DNA of 64,000 bases from Curtobacterium citreum (GCF_006715175.1 NZ_VFMQ01000001.1:2790001-2854000), one strand, 5' to 3'. Counted from the stretch's first letter, positions 51,151-60,291 are shown. The notes: generated from the sequence alone by a model not told the origin. A program made the numbers and translations.

Positions 51151-53373
51151 TCAGACGGCCGTCACGCGGAACGGGACCACGCAGTCCGCGGGGAGCAGCG
51201 GGACCTCGAGGCCGACGGTGCCGAGGACGCGGCCGGGGAACCGGCGCTCCCCCGCCCACCACGACGGCGGGTTCAGCAGGTGGTCGGGGCCGCGGAACAC
51301 CGGGTCGACGCGGTAGGTGACGCCGGGGTCGAGGTCGCGGAAGCGCATCGGTCCGGTGCCCGACACCTCGGAGCGGCCCGTGCTGACGAGGAAGAACAGT
51401 GCGTCCCGACGGTCCGGCGCGACGACCCCGTACACGAGGCGCGTGGGGTCGACCTCGTCGTTCCGGACGAGGTCCCCGCCGTGCAGCAGGCCGCGCCACT
51501 CCCGGTGGAGCGCGATCCAGTCGGCGAGCGTCGCCTCCTCCTCCGGGGTGGCCTGGGTGAGGTCCCACTCGATCCCGAAGTGCCCGATCATCGCCGTGCC
51601 CGCGCGGAACGACACGTCGTGGTGGCGTCCGGTGCTGTGGCTCGTGCCGCTCGCGACGTGCGCGCCGAGGAGCTCCGGCGGCAGCAGCTGCTGCGTCCAC
51701 CGGTGCATCTGCTGCCGCTCGAGCGGGTCGATGTCGTCGGACACCCAGACGCGGTCGGTGTGCTCGAGGACGCCGAGGTCGACGCGTGCCCCACCGGAGG
51801 CGCAGGCCTCGATCTCGAGCGCGGGGAAGCGCTCCTTGAGCGTCGCCATGAGCCGGTAGGCGGCCTGGGTCTGCTCGTGCACGGCGGCCCCGCCCCCGCG
51901 GTGCCCGGCCTCGACCAGGTCGCGGTTGTGGTCCCACTTGACGTAGTCGATGCCGTACTCGCCGATGATCGCGGTCATCCGGTCGAGGACGTGTGCGAAG
52001 GCCTCGGGGATCGCGAGGTTGAGGACCTGCTGGTCGCGGGAGCGCACCGGCAGCCGCCCGTCGGCCTGCATGATCCACTCCGGGTGCGCCCGGGCGAGGT
52101 CGCTGTCCTCGTTCACCATCTCGGGCTCGAACCACAGGCCGAACTGCATGCCGAGGGCACGGACGCGGTCGACGATCGGGCCGAGGCCGTCCGGCCAGAC
52201 GCCCTCGTCGACGTACCAGTCGCCGAGTCCGGCGTGGTCGTCGCGGCGGTGACGGAACCAGCCGTCGTCGAGCACGTACCGCTCGACGCCGAGGCGCGCG
52301 GCCCGCTCGGCGAGCTCGGTCAGCTTGGCGAGGTCGTGGTCGAAGTAGACCGCCTCCCACACGTTGATCGTGACCGGGCGCGGCGACGTCGGGTGCTGCG
52401 GTCGGCTGCGGAGCCAGCGGTGGAAGCGGCGCGCCTGGTCGTCGAGGCCGTCTCCGTACGCGGCGTGGACCCACGGCCCCTCGTACGTCTCCCCGGTGCC
52501 GAGACGGACCTCGCCCGGCAGCAGGAGCTCCGAGCCACCGGCCACCTGGCGTCCGGTCGACAGGCGCTCGGCGTAGTGCCGGTGGTTGCCGCTCCAGGCC
52601 GTGTGCACACCCCAGACCTCACCGGACGCGAACCCGAACCCGGGGACGCCGACGCTCAGCACGGTCGCGGCGTCCGGACCGGTGCGCCCCTTGCGGCTGT
52701 CGCGCTCGTGCGTGCCGACGACGAGCTCCCGGCGCTGCGGGGTGCGCTCCTTGCCCCAACGGCCGGCGAGGTCGAGGACCTCGCGGGCGCGGGACGGGAC
52801 AGGGAAGGCGACGGTCAGGTCGTCGACGGTGTAGGTCCCCGCGGCGGTGTTCGTGACGGCGGCCCGGGCGCGGACGAGTCCGGACGCGAGCAGCTCGACG
52901 GTGACGCGGACGGCGAGCCCGGCGGTGCGGTCCTCGGCGTCGGCCGTGACGGTGCCGCCCGTGCCCGTGCCCGCGTCCGTGCCAGCGCTCGTGCCCGTGC
53001 CCGCGTCGTCGCGTCCGTCGTCCCCGTGCAGCCGCACGTCCAGGGCCGTCACGGTGAACGCGGGCGACCAGTCCCGGCCGTCACGGTGTCCGGCGAGTCC
53101 GGGGCGCCCGCTCCACCCACGGTGCGGTTCGGGCAGGACCGCGAGCCGGACCGGCACGTCGGGCTCGTTCTGCGCCACCGGCGGCACCGCGGCGGCGGCC
53201 AGGGCGACGAGGGCGTCCTCGTCGAGGGCGCCGAGCCCGGCCCCCCAGTGCACGATCGCCGGCAGCGCGGCATCGCGGCAGTCGAGCACGAGGGACACGC
53301 CCCCTGCGGTCAGGTGGACGATCCCCGGCGTCGGGGAGCTGGTGGTCGTGGTCGCTGCGGTCTGGGTCGGCAT
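51151..53373 (-). CDS. Alpha-galactosidase, glycoside hydrolase family 36
   Basis: A 740-residue cytosolic enzyme (no signal peptide) releasing galactose from melibiose or raffinose-type sugars. The N-terminal beta-supersandwich is followed by the barrel with ERYVLDDGWF, FGLWFEPEMVNEDSDL, the nucleophile in DYVKWDHNRD and the acid/base in WVSDDIDPLERQ. A Gly/Thr/Asp linker (about residues 117-137) comes from CCGTGC-type repeats near 52960-53010. ATG at 53373 follows GGAG by 5 nt. A LacI-type operator lies 44 bp upstream. Confidence 0.95.
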   Translation of the reverse strand: MPTQTAATTTTSSPTPGIVHLTAGGVSLVLDCRDAALPAIVHWGAGLGALDEDALVALAAAAVPPVAQNEPDVPVRLAVLPEPHRGWSGRPGLAGHRDGRDWSPAFTVTALDVRLHGDDGRDDAGTGTSAGTDAGTGTGGTVTADAEDRTAGLAVRVTVELLASGLVRARAAVTNTAAGTYTVDDLTVAFPVPSRAREVLDLAGRWGKERTPQRRELVVGTHERDSRKGRTGPDAATVLSVGVPGFGFASGEVWGVHTAWSGNHRHYAERLSTGRQVAGGSELLLPGEVRLGTGETYEGPWVHAAYGDGLDDQARRFHRWLRSRPQHPTSPRPVTINVWEAVYFDHDLAKLTELAERAARLGVERYVLDDGWFRHRRDDHAGLGDWYVDEGVWPDGLGPIVDRVRALGMQFGLWFEPEMVNEDSDLARAHPEWIMQADGRLPVRSRDQQVLNLAIPEAFAHVLDRMTAIIGEYGIDYVKWDHNRDLVEAGHRGGGAAVHEQTQAAYRLMATLKERFPALEIEACASGGARVDLGVLEHTDRVWVSDDIDPLERQQMHRWTQQLLPPELLGAHVASGTSHSTGRHHDVSFRAGTAMIGHFGIEWDLTQATPEEEATLADWIALHREWRGLLHGGDLVRNDEVDPTRLVYGVVAPDRRDALFFLVSTGRSEVSGTGPMRFRDLDPGVTYRVDPVFRGPDHLLNPPSWWAGERRFPGRVLGTVGLEVPLLPADCVVPFRVTAV

Positions 53374-53416
53374 CGTTGCTCCGGTCGGCGTCGTCGGCAG
53401 GACGAGCCTCCCCGCC

Positions 53417-53430
53417 TGGGAGCGCTCCCG
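53417..53430. promoter_or_regulatory. LacI-family operator before the alpha-galactosidase gene
   Basis: TGGGAGCGCTCCCG contains the perfect palindrome GGGAGCGCTCCC, the classic site of actinobacterial LacI-type sugar repressors such as CebR. No LacI gene is in the window, so the repressor acts from elsewhere. Confidence 0.75.
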
Positions 53431-53452
53431 CAACTCGACGCGCGCGCTCGGG

Positions 53453-54436
53453 TCAGAACCAGCGCTTCACCTTGAACACGACGTACAGGACGGCGGCGAA
53501 CAACACCATCGCGACGATCGACAGCGGGTAGCCCCACGTCCACGACAGCTCGGGCATGTGCGTGAAGTTCATGCCGTAGATCGCGGCGATGAGCGTCGGG
53601 GCGAACAGGATCGCCGCCCAGCCGGAGATGCGCTTCGTGTCGTCGTTCTGCTTCTGCGCCGCCAGGGTCGAGTCGACCGTCAGGGCGTTCTGCAGCAGGG
53701 AGCGGAACGTGTCCAGGCGCTCGACGGTCCGGATCGCGTGGTCGAGCACGTCCCGGAAGCGCCGCTGCATCTCGACCGGCAGGTGGTACTTGTCGGCGCC
53801 GCGGTGCAGGTTCTCGATCATGCCGATGAGCGGACGGGCGGCCCGCTGGAAGTCGACGACCTCGCCGAACAGTTCGTAGATGCGCTTCGAGACCCCGGGG
53901 ACGCCGGAGAACAGCTGGTCCTCGATCTGGTTGATGTCCTCCTCGAGGCCGTCGATCACGGGCGCGTACCCGTCCACGATCGAGTCCATCAGCGCCCAGA
54001 GCTGCGCCTGCGGCCCCACCGTGACCAGACCGGGCTTGCCGCTCATCCGCTGCAGCGCGCGCGGGACGGCCTGGGGACCGCGGGGGTCGGCCGGCACGAC
54101 CGCGAGGAAGAACGACTCCCCCACGAAGGCGTGCACCTCGCCGAACTCCACTTCCTCTCGGCCGTCGTGGTACACGGCGGGCTTCAGCACGGCGAAGAGC
54201 GTCGATCCGTACCGCTCGAGCTTCGGGCGCTGGTGCCCCTCGGCGGCGTCCTCCACCGCGAGCTCGTGCAGCCCCAGGGCCACCGCGACGTCCCCGAGCT
54301 CCTCGGCGTCCGGGCGGTGCAGCACGATGCACGCGCTCGCACCCTGGTCGCCGATCATCCGGAAGGTCGTCTCGAGCGAGGGGCACACGATCGGGGCGAT
54401 CCGGTCGACGTAGACGGTGTTGAGCTCGACGGTCAC
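53453..54436 (-). CDS. corA: CorA-family Mg2+/Co2+ transporter
   Basis: A 327-residue protein with a large cytosolic funnel domain and two C-terminal helices; the pore motif is YGMNFTHMPE, followed by WTWGYPLSIVAMVLFAAVLY. It should form a pentameric magnesium channel. GTG at 54436 lies 6 nt after TACGGT (54443-54448, reverse strand), so it is probably leaderless. Its stop is 80 bp from the alpha-galactosidase start. Confidence 0.95.
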   Translation of the reverse strand: MTVELNTVYVDRIAPIVCPSLETTFRMIGDQGASACIVLHRPDAEELGDVAVALGLHELAVEDAAEGHQRPKLERYGSTLFAVLKPAVYHDGREEVEFGEVHAFVGESFFLAVVPADPRGPQAVPRALQRMSGKPGLVTVGPQAQLWALMDSIVDGYAPVIDGLEEDINQIEDQLFSGVPGVSKRIYELFGEVVDFQRAARPLIGMIENLHRGADKYHLPVEMQRRFRDVLDHAIRTVERLDTFRSLLQNALTVDSTLAAQKQNDDTKRISGWAAILFAPTLIAAIYGMNFTHMPELSWTWGYPLSIVAMVLFAAVLYVVFKVKRWF

Positions 54437-54474
54437 GAGGCAACCGTACGCACCACGCACGGCCGACGTGCCGG

Positions 54475-54499
54475 ACGCGGGGCGTGCCTCCCGGCCGTG
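54475..54499. repeat. 25-bp dispersed repeat, copy 2
   Basis: Exact copy of 17425-17449. It lies in the divergent gap between corA and the TspO-like gene, 38 bp upstream of the corA start. Confidence 0.8.
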
Positions 54500-54592
54500 G
54501 CCCGTCCCCCGCCCGCTGGACGCGCGCTGCGCGCGGGGGGCGACCACGCGCCTACCGTGCAGGTCATCAGCATGCTGACGAAGGGAGTGGTC

Positions 54593-55396
54593 ATGGGCAA
54601 GGCCTGGAGGATCGTGGTCGCGGTGAGCGCGGTCGTCGCGGTGGTCGGCGCGTTCGTCGGGTCCGGAGCGGTGGTGGGCACCCCGATCCAGGACGCGGCC
54701 GGCGGGGCGCTGTCGGCGTCCTCGACCGCCATCGCGCCGGACGGACCGGCGTTCTCGATCTGGAGCGTCGTCTACGTCGGGCTGCTCGCGTACGCGGTGC
54801 GGCAGTGCTTCCGGACCGCCGACGACGCGCGGCACGCACGGCTCGCGCTGCCCGCGACGCTGTCCCTGCTGCTGAACGCCGCGTGGATCCTGTCCGTGCA
54901 GTTCGGGGCGCTGTGGCTGAGCGAGCCGGTCATCGTCGCGCTGCTCGTGGTGCTCGTGTGGACGTTCGCGGTGCTGCGGCGGACCACGGCGTCGGGCGTC
55001 GTCGAGCAGGTGCTGACCGACGGGACGTTCGGGCTGTACCTCGGGTGGGTCTGCGTCGCGACGGCGGCCAACACCGCGGCGGTGCTCGCGGCGGCCGGGT
55101 TCGAGGGCTTCGGTCTCGGCCAGGACGTCTGGGGCGTGGTCGTGGCGCTCGTCGCCGGGCTCGTCGGGGTGCTCCTGGCGGTGTGGGGCGGCGGACGACT
55201 GGCCCCGACGGTGTCGCTCGCGTGGGGCCTGGCCTGGGTCGCGGTCGGGCGGCTCGACGGGCCGCTCGTGTCCGTGCCGACGGCCGTGGCCGCGGTGGTG
55301 TCGATCGCGGCGGTCGTGCTCGTCACCCTCGTGGTGCGCACCCGCGTCGGGTGGGTCGGGGCGCGCCGCGGCGCGGGCGCCGCGCGGGTGGCGTAG
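54593..55396 (+). CDS. TspO/MBR-like tryptophan-rich membrane protein
   Basis: A 267-residue protein with seven to eight hydrophobic segments; the first five resemble TspO/MBR (GPAFSIWSVVYVGLLAYAVRQ, LLLNAAWILSVQFGALWLS, LGWVCVATAANTAAVL). TspO binds porphyrins and lipophilic ligands; the long C-terminal extension is usual for the actinobacterial subgroup. ATG at 54593 is chosen over 54572 because AAGGGAG lies 6 nt before it. TACCGT at 54553-54558 is the likely -10. Confidence 0.8.
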   Translation: MGKAWRIVVAVSAVVAVVGAFVGSGAVVGTPIQDAAGGALSASSTAIAPDGPAFSIWSVVYVGLLAYAVRQCFRTADDARHARLALPATLSLLLNAAWILSVQFGALWLSEPVIVALLVVLVWTFAVLRRTTASGVVEQVLTDGTFGLYLGWVCVATAANTAAVLAAAGFEGFGLGQDVWGVVVALVAGLVGVLLAVWGGGRLAPTVSLAWGLAWVAVGRLDGPLVSVPTAVAAVVSIAAVVLVTLVVRTRVGWVGARRGAGAARVA

Positions 55397-55439
55397 GCCG
55401 CGCCGGGGCGGCGTAGGCCGCGCCCCGCCGGACACCTTT

Positions 55440-55493
55440 CGCGCTCAGCGACAGTTCACGGGCTCGTGAGCCCGTGAACTGTCGCTGAGCGCG
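55440..55493. terminator. 54-bp near-perfect palindrome between converging genes
   Basis: 55440-55465 is the exact reverse complement of 55468-55493 with only 2 bp between. It stands between the TspO-like gene and ald. A hairpin with so tight a centre, or a cruciform in DNA, is possible; it suits bidirectional termination. Confidence 0.75.
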
Positions 55494-55551
55494 TGAACCG
55501 GCACCGGCCACCGCGCGCGGCGCGACCACGCCGCGCACGCCGTGCGGCGCG

Positions 55552-56649
55552 CTACCGCGCGGCCGCCAGCCCGTGCGCGGCGGCCACCGCCTCGTTCACG
55601 ACGCGGCCCGCGTGCACGTTCAGCCCCTTCGCGAGCGCCGGGTCCGCCTCGGTCGCCCGCTCCCAGCCCTGGTCGGCGACGGCGAGGGCGTACGGCAGCG
55701 TCGCGTTCGTCAGCGAGATCGTGCTCGTGCGCGGCACCGCCCCGGGCATGTTCGCCACGCAGTAGTACACGGCGTCGTGCACCCGGAAGGTCGGGTCGTC
55801 GTGGGTGGTCGGCCGCGAACCCTCGAAGCACCCGCCCTGGTCGATGGCGATGTCGACGAGCACCGAACCCTCGCGCATGCCGGCGACCATCGCGTCGGTC
55901 ACGAGCTTCGGCGCCGAGGCCCCGGGGATGAGCACCGACCCGATCACCAGGTCCGCGTCACGCAGCGCCTCGGCGATCGCGTGCGACGAGGACCGCAGCG
56001 TCGTGATGCGGCCGTCGAAACGGGCGTCGAGCGCACGGAGCCGCGGCAGGCTGATGTCGAACACGGTGACCTCAGCGCCCAGGCCGAGCGCCATCGTCGC
56101 CGCGTGCTCGCCCGCGACGCCACCGCCGATCACGACGACCCGGCCCTTCGGCGTCCCGGGGACCCCGCCGAGCAGCAGGCCGCGGCCGCCCGCGGTGCGC
56201 ATGAGCTGCGCCGCGCCGACCTGCACGGACAGTCGTCCGGCGATCTCGGACATCGGCGAGAGCAGGGGTAGCGACCGGTCCGGCAGCTGCACGGTCTCGT
56301 AGGCGATCGCGGTCGCGCCGGACTCCACGAGCGCCGACGTGAGGGGGCGGTCGGCGGCCAGGTGCAGGTACGTGAAGAGCACCTGCCCGGGGCGGATCGA
56401 GGCGTACTCCGACGCCACGGGCTCCTTCACCTTGAGCACGAGCTCGGCCCGGGCCCAGACCTCGGCGGCGGTGTCGACGACCATGGCCCCGGCGGCGCGG
56501 TACTCGTCGTCGCCGAAGGACGACCCGGTGCCGGCGCCGGCCTGCACGAGGACCTGGTGGCCGTGCAACGTCAGCTCACCGACCCCCGCCGGCGTCGCCG
56601 CGACGCGGTACTCGTTGTTCTTGACCTCTGTGGGGACGCCGATCAGCAT
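55552..56649 (-). CDS. ald: Alanine dehydrogenase
   Basis: A 365-residue NAD-dependent enzyme interconverting alanine and pyruvate plus ammonia. IGVPTEVKNNEYRVA, the substrate lysine in VLKVKEP, the catalytic histidine in YLHLAAD, the nucleotide loop GGGVAGEHAA and DIAIDQGGCFEGSRPTTH are all intact. ATG at 56649 follows GAAGGAG by 6 nt. A spaced inverted repeat lies upstream. Confidence 0.97.
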   Translation of the reverse strand: MLIGVPTEVKNNEYRVAATPAGVGELTLHGHQVLVQAGAGTGSSFGDDEYRAAGAMVVDTAAEVWARAELVLKVKEPVASEYASIRPGQVLFTYLHLAADRPLTSALVESGATAIAYETVQLPDRSLPLLSPMSEIAGRLSVQVGAAQLMRTAGGRGLLLGGVPGTPKGRVVVIGGGVAGEHAATMALGLGAEVTVFDISLPRLRALDARFDGRITTLRSSSHAIAEALRDADLVIGSVLIPGASAPKLVTDAMVAGMREGSVLVDIAIDQGGCFEGSRPTTHDDPTFRVHDAVYYCVANMPGAVPRTSTISLTNATLPYALAVADQGWERATEADPALAKGLNVHAGRVVNEAVAAAHGLAAAR

Positions 56650-56715
56650 CACGGACTCCTTCGTGGGCGGTGCAGGTACGACCACGATGCGCTCTGGTTC
56701 GTTACGGGCGCGTTT

Positions 56716-56767
56716 CCGCCGAACATCTGCGCGATGGTACGCCGTTCGGTGCGACGAGGTTCGGCGG
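56716..56767. promoter_or_regulatory. Spaced inverted repeat upstream of ald
   Basis: CCGCCGAAC (56716-56724) and GTTCGGCGG (56759-56767) are exact inverted copies, 43 bp apart, 67-118 bp before ald. Lrp/AsnC-type AldR proteins bind spaced repeats before ald in other actinobacteria; assignment is inference. The outer copy ends 6 bp from the stop of the downstream oxidase gene. Confidence 0.4.
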
Positions 56768-56772
56768 ACGGG

Positions 56773-58161
56773 TCAGATCGCCTTGCCCGGGTTGAGGATC
56801 CCGAGCGGGTCGAACATCGCCTTCACACCCCGCTGCAGGTCGAGGACGTCGTCACCGAGCTCGTCGCCGAGCCACCGCCGCTTGAGCACCCCGACACCGT
56901 GCTCACCGGTCAGCGTGCCCCCGAGGTCGATCGCCGCGCGGAACAGCTCGTCGGCCGCGGCCCAGACGTGCGCGGGCACCTCGTCCCCCGCGAAGACGAA
57001 GTTCGGGTGCAGGTTGCCGTCCCCCGCGTGCGCAACGGTCGGGATCGCCACGCCGTGCCGGCGCCCGATCGCCTCGACCCGCTCGAACATCTCGGCGAGC
57101 CGGCTCCGCGGCACCGCGACGTCCTCGATCAGCACCCGGCCGCGCGCCTCCATGGCCGGGTGGAAGGACCGTCGGACGGTCAGCAGGCGCTCACGTTCCA
57201 CGGCGGACGTCGCGTGGTGCACGGTGCCGCCCTCGGCCTGGAGGCGCGGTGCGGCTCCCAGCGCGGCCTGCGCTGCGTCCGGCCCGTCGAACTCGACGAG
57301 CAGGAACGCCCCGTCCGCCGAGCTGCTCCCGAGCGTCTCGGTCAGCACCTGCGGTCCGAGGTGCGCGGCGATGCCCGCGAGGGCGGCCGCGTCGAGCAGC
57401 TCCACCGTCGACGGCCGGCTCGCGCCGGTCACGACGGCCGCGGCACCCCGGGCCGCGTCGGCCACCGTCGGGAACACCGCCCCGAGCGTCGCGGGCGCTC
57501 CGGCCGGCAGCGGCACGAGTCGGACGGTCGCCCCCACGACCACCCCGAGGGTGCCCTCCGATCCGACGAACAGCGCCGTCAGGTCGAGGCCGGTGACGCC
57601 CTTGACCGTGCGGCGTCCGGTGGAGACGAGCCGGCCGTCCGCCAGGACCACGTCGAGTCCGAGCACAGCCTCGCGCGTCACGCCGTACTTGACGCAGCGC
57701 AACCCGCCGGCGTTCGTGGCGATGTTGCCGCCGACGGTCGAGATCGCAGCGCTGGCGGGGTCCGGGGCGAAGCGCAGACCGTGCGCGGCGACCGCGGCGT
57801 CGAGCGCACCGTTCAGCACGCCTGGCTCGACGACGGCGTACTCGTCGGCGACCGAGACCTCGATGATGCGGTCCATCCGGGCGACGCTGAGCACGACGGA
57901 GCCCTCGGTGCCGTTCGCGCCGCCGGCCAACCCGGTGCCGGCGCCACGCGGGACGACCGGCACCCGCGCCGCGGAGCAGGTCCGGAGCACGGCCTGGACG
58001 TCGGCGACCGACCGGGCCTCGACCACGGCGACCGGCCCGCCGGGTGCGGTCCAGCCGGACTTGTCGGTCCGTGCGGCGTCGAGCACCGCCGGGTCGGTGC
58101 GGACGACGGTGCCGTCCGGGTCCGCGAGGGCGGAGCGGAGGGCGGTGACGACGGTGTCCAT
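56773..58161 (-). CDS. FAD-linked oxidase (GlcD/D-lactate dehydrogenase type)
   Basis: A 462-residue flavoprotein oxidising a 2-hydroxy acid such as glycolate or D-lactate. The PCMH FAD domain has PVVPRGAGTGLAGGANG and GGNIATNAGGLRCVKYG; the C-terminal domain has VAHAGDGNLHPNF and TGEHGVGVLKRRWL. Codons 57235-57254 carry the GGCCTGGAGGCGCGG repeat, read in reverse as APRLQAEGG. ATG at 58161 lies 7 nt after a TAGCGT hexamer, pointing to a leaderless mRNA. Confidence 0.92.
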   Translation of the reverse strand: MDTVVTALRSALADPDGTVVRTDPAVLDAARTDKSGWTAPGGPVAVVEARSVADVQAVLRTCSAARVPVVPRGAGTGLAGGANGTEGSVVLSVARMDRIIEVSVADEYAVVEPGVLNGALDAAVAAHGLRFAPDPASAAISTVGGNIATNAGGLRCVKYGVTREAVLGLDVVLADGRLVSTGRRTVKGVTGLDLTALFVGSEGTLGVVVGATVRLVPLPAGAPATLGAVFPTVADAARGAAAVVTGASRPSTVELLDAAALAGIAAHLGPQVLTETLGSSSADGAFLLVEFDGPDAAQAALGAAPRLQAEGGTVHHATSAVERERLLTVRRSFHPAMEARGRVLIEDVAVPRSRLAEMFERVEAIGRRHGVAIPTVAHAGDGNLHPNFVFAGDEVPAHVWAAADELFRAAIDLGGTLTGEHGVGVLKRRWLGDELGDDVLDLQRGVKAMFDPLGILNPGKAI

Positions 58162-58211
58162 GCCCGCCACGCTACCGAGCCGTGCGCCGCCGACCGAGCA
58201 CGTGCCCGGGA

Positions 58212-59252
58212 TCAGCGGGTGCGGAGCGACTCGCTGGGGAGCTCGCCGAAGCGGGCCCGGTAGGTCGCCGAGAACCGACCGAGGTGCCCGAAGCCCCATG
58301 CGCGGGCGATCTCCGCGACGTTCGTGACGTCCCGGTCCGCCCGGAGCAGGTCCACCCGGGCGCCGTCGAGCCGGACGCTCCGGAGCAGGTCGCCCGGCGT
58401 CTGGTCCAGGTGGCGCCGGAGCGACTGCTGCAGGCCACGGGGGCTGAGCCCGGCGGCTTCGGCGATCTCGGTCGTCCCGATGGGTTCGCGGGCGTGGGCG
58501 TGCACGTACTCGAGCGCGCGTCGCAACCGGTCGTGCTCGGGCCCCGAGCCGGTGACGGACGAGCGCCAGCGATCCCGTCGCGGGAACGCCTGCACGGCGG
58601 CGGCGACGAACGACTCGGCGATCGACCGCTGCACGATCGGCGTCAGGTCGTGCTCGACGTCGAGCCAGGTGCCGGAGTGCGCGCGGACGACGGACTGCCA
58701 GGCGCGCAGTCCCTCGGCCGTCGGACGACGCATCGGCTCGAACGCGAAGTCGTCCTCGCCGACCACCGACCGCACGAAGTCGCGGTCGAGGTGCACGAGG
58801 TTCAGCCCGATGTCCCGGTGGTGCAGCGCGTACGCCTCGGCGAAGGGCAGCACGACGGGGACGCCGGGCTCGAGCGCGTGCTCGCGTCCCTGGAACGTGA
58901 TCGTGCTCGTGCCCGAGCGCATCCACGCGACGAGGAACTCGTCGTCGACCAGGCTCTCGGTCTGCAGGTCGACCAGCAGCCGCGAGGACCGGAGCGACAT
59001 CCGCGCGTCACCGACGCCCGCGAAGTCCCAGTGCTGCTGCGTGTGCGTCCGGCGGACGCGAGGCGCTCGGAAGTCGTAGTCGCCCGTGAAGAAGGCGAGG
59101 GCTTCGTCGATGTCGGTCCCGGCGAGGCGGCGGAAGTAGCGGGCGCCACGGCGCCGACCGTCGTCCTGGCGGCTGGCATCGGTGGCGTCCGGCGACGTCG
59201 GGACACCCGGAACGGGCGCCGTCGGCGGCTGGGTCGCACGAGTGAACACCAT
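58212..59252 (-). CDS. AraC-family transcriptional regulator
   Basis: A 346-residue regulator with an N-terminal sensing domain resembling AraC_binding_2 (DFRAPRVRRTHTQQHWDFAGVG, LVHLDRDFVRSVVG) and a C-terminal double helix-turn-helix (GTTEIAEAAGLSPRGLQQSL, NVAEIARAWGFGHLGRFSATYRARFGELPSE in two parts). The target may be the oxidase gene downstream. ATG at 59252 lies 7 nt after TAGGCT (59260-59265, reverse strand). Confidence 0.92.
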   Translation of the reverse strand: MVFTRATQPPTAPVPGVPTSPDATDASRQDDGRRRGARYFRRLAGTDIDEALAFFTGDYDFRAPRVRRTHTQQHWDFAGVGDARMSLRSSRLLVDLQTESLVDDEFLVAWMRSGTSTITFQGREHALEPGVPVVLPFAEAYALHHRDIGLNLVHLDRDFVRSVVGEDDFAFEPMRRPTAEGLRAWQSVVRAHSGTWLDVEHDLTPIVQRSIAESFVAAAVQAFPRRDRWRSSVTGSGPEHDRLRRALEYVHAHAREPIGTTEIAEAAGLSPRGLQQSLRRHLDQTPGDLLRSVRLDGARVDLLRADRDVTNVAEIARAWGFGHLGRFSATYRARFGELPSESLRTR

Positions 59253-59302
59253 GCACCGGAGCCTAGGGCGGACCACCGACATCGAGTCGGTCAGGAACTG
59301 AC

Positions 59303-60265
59303 CTAGGGCTGCAGGATCGCCTGCCCGACGCTCTCGTCCAGGATCAGGTCGGTCACGAGTCCCGCGGCGAGGGCGCCCTTGAGCGACGCCGCCTTCCCCC
59401 GGCCCGCGACGACGCACACCCGGCGGGGCGCCCGCTTGATCGTGTCGAGGTCGGGTCCGCCGGCGCGCGCGTTCACGCCGATGTCCTTCCACGACCCGTC
59501 CGCCCGGTAGAAGACCGTCGAGACGTCGCCGACGACCTCGGCCTGCGCGAGCTCGTCGCGGTCGGCCGGGTCGAGGTACCCGCCGGAGTACACGTGCGAG
59601 GGCACCGGGGCCTGCGGCGCGCCGACACCGAACACGACGAGGTCCATCCGCTCGTGCAAGTCGAGCACGCGGCGGATGGAACGCTCGCGGAAGAGCATCT
59701 CCTTCGTCGCCGGGTCGTCGAAGAACGCCGGGACGGGGAACTGCTGCACGAACGCGCCGTACGCCTCGCCGAACCGCCGCAGGATCTCGGACGCGTAGAC
59801 GATGCCGGTCGTCCGGGTGTTCGCCGCACCGTTGATCTGCACGACGGTCGAGCCGTGGGTCGTCTTCGGCACGAGGTACCGACTCACCGCGCTCACGGTC
59901 GAGCCCCACGAGATGCCGACCACCATGTTCGACTCGACGTACTGCGTCAGGATGCGCGCGGCGGACAGGGCGACACGCTCGAGCCGGTCGACGTCGCTCG
60001 TGTGGTCCGGCACCGGCACGACGTGGGCGTGCACGCCGAACCGCGCCCGGATGTTCCGGCTGAGCGCTGCCGCCTGGTCGAGCGGCGAGCGGATCTGGAT
60101 GTCCACGAGCCCGGTGTCCCTGGCGTACTTCAGCAACCGCGAGACCGACGACCGCGAGGTGCCGAGCTCGTCCGCGATGGCGTCCATCGTCAGGTCCTGC
60201 AGGTAGTACAGGTGTGCGGCGCGCAGCGCCTGCTGGGTCCGCATCGGCTGCGCAGCATCGCTCAT
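59303..60265 (-). CDS. SorC/DeoR-type sugar-binding regulator, probable glpD repressor
   Basis: A 320-residue regulator with an N-terminal helix-turn-helix (YYLQDLTMDAIADELGTSRSSVSRLLKYA, in part) and a C-terminal sugar-phosphate-binding domain (VGISWGSTVSAVSRYL, INGAANTRTTG, VVFGVGAPQAP). It is divergent from glpD, and the gap has two TGCACGNNCGTGCA palindromes, one by its own start and one in the glpD promoter. The likely effector is glycerol 3-phosphate or a related phosphate. ATG at 60265 lacks a good Shine-Dalgarno. Confidence 0.9.
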   Translation of the reverse strand: MSDAAQPMRTQQALRAAHLYYLQDLTMDAIADELGTSRSSVSRLLKYARDTGLVDIQIRSPLDQAAALSRNIRARFGVHAHVVPVPDHTSDVDRLERVALSAARILTQYVESNMVVGISWGSTVSAVSRYLVPKTTHGSTVVQINGAANTRTTGIVYASEILRRFGEAYGAFVQQFPVPAFFDDPATKEMLFRERSIRRVLDLHERMDLVVFGVGAPQAPVPSHVYSGGYLDPADRDELAQAEVVGDVSTVFYRADGSWKDIGVNARAGGPDLDTIKRAPRRVCVVAGRGKAASLKGALAAGLVTDLILDESVGQAILQP

Positions 60266-60277
60266 GGGAACCGAGCA

Positions 60278-60291
60278 TGCACGGACGTGCA
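60278..60291. promoter_or_regulatory. SorC operator site 1
   Basis: TGCACGGACGTGCA is a 6-2-6 palindrome 12 bp before the regulator's ATG. It shares both half-sites with site 2. Confidence 0.65.

Noticed and set aside
50593..53475. Plus-strand frame of 960 codons over ClC and GH36
   Set aside because: Antisense shadow of two well-supported genes; no recognisable domain.
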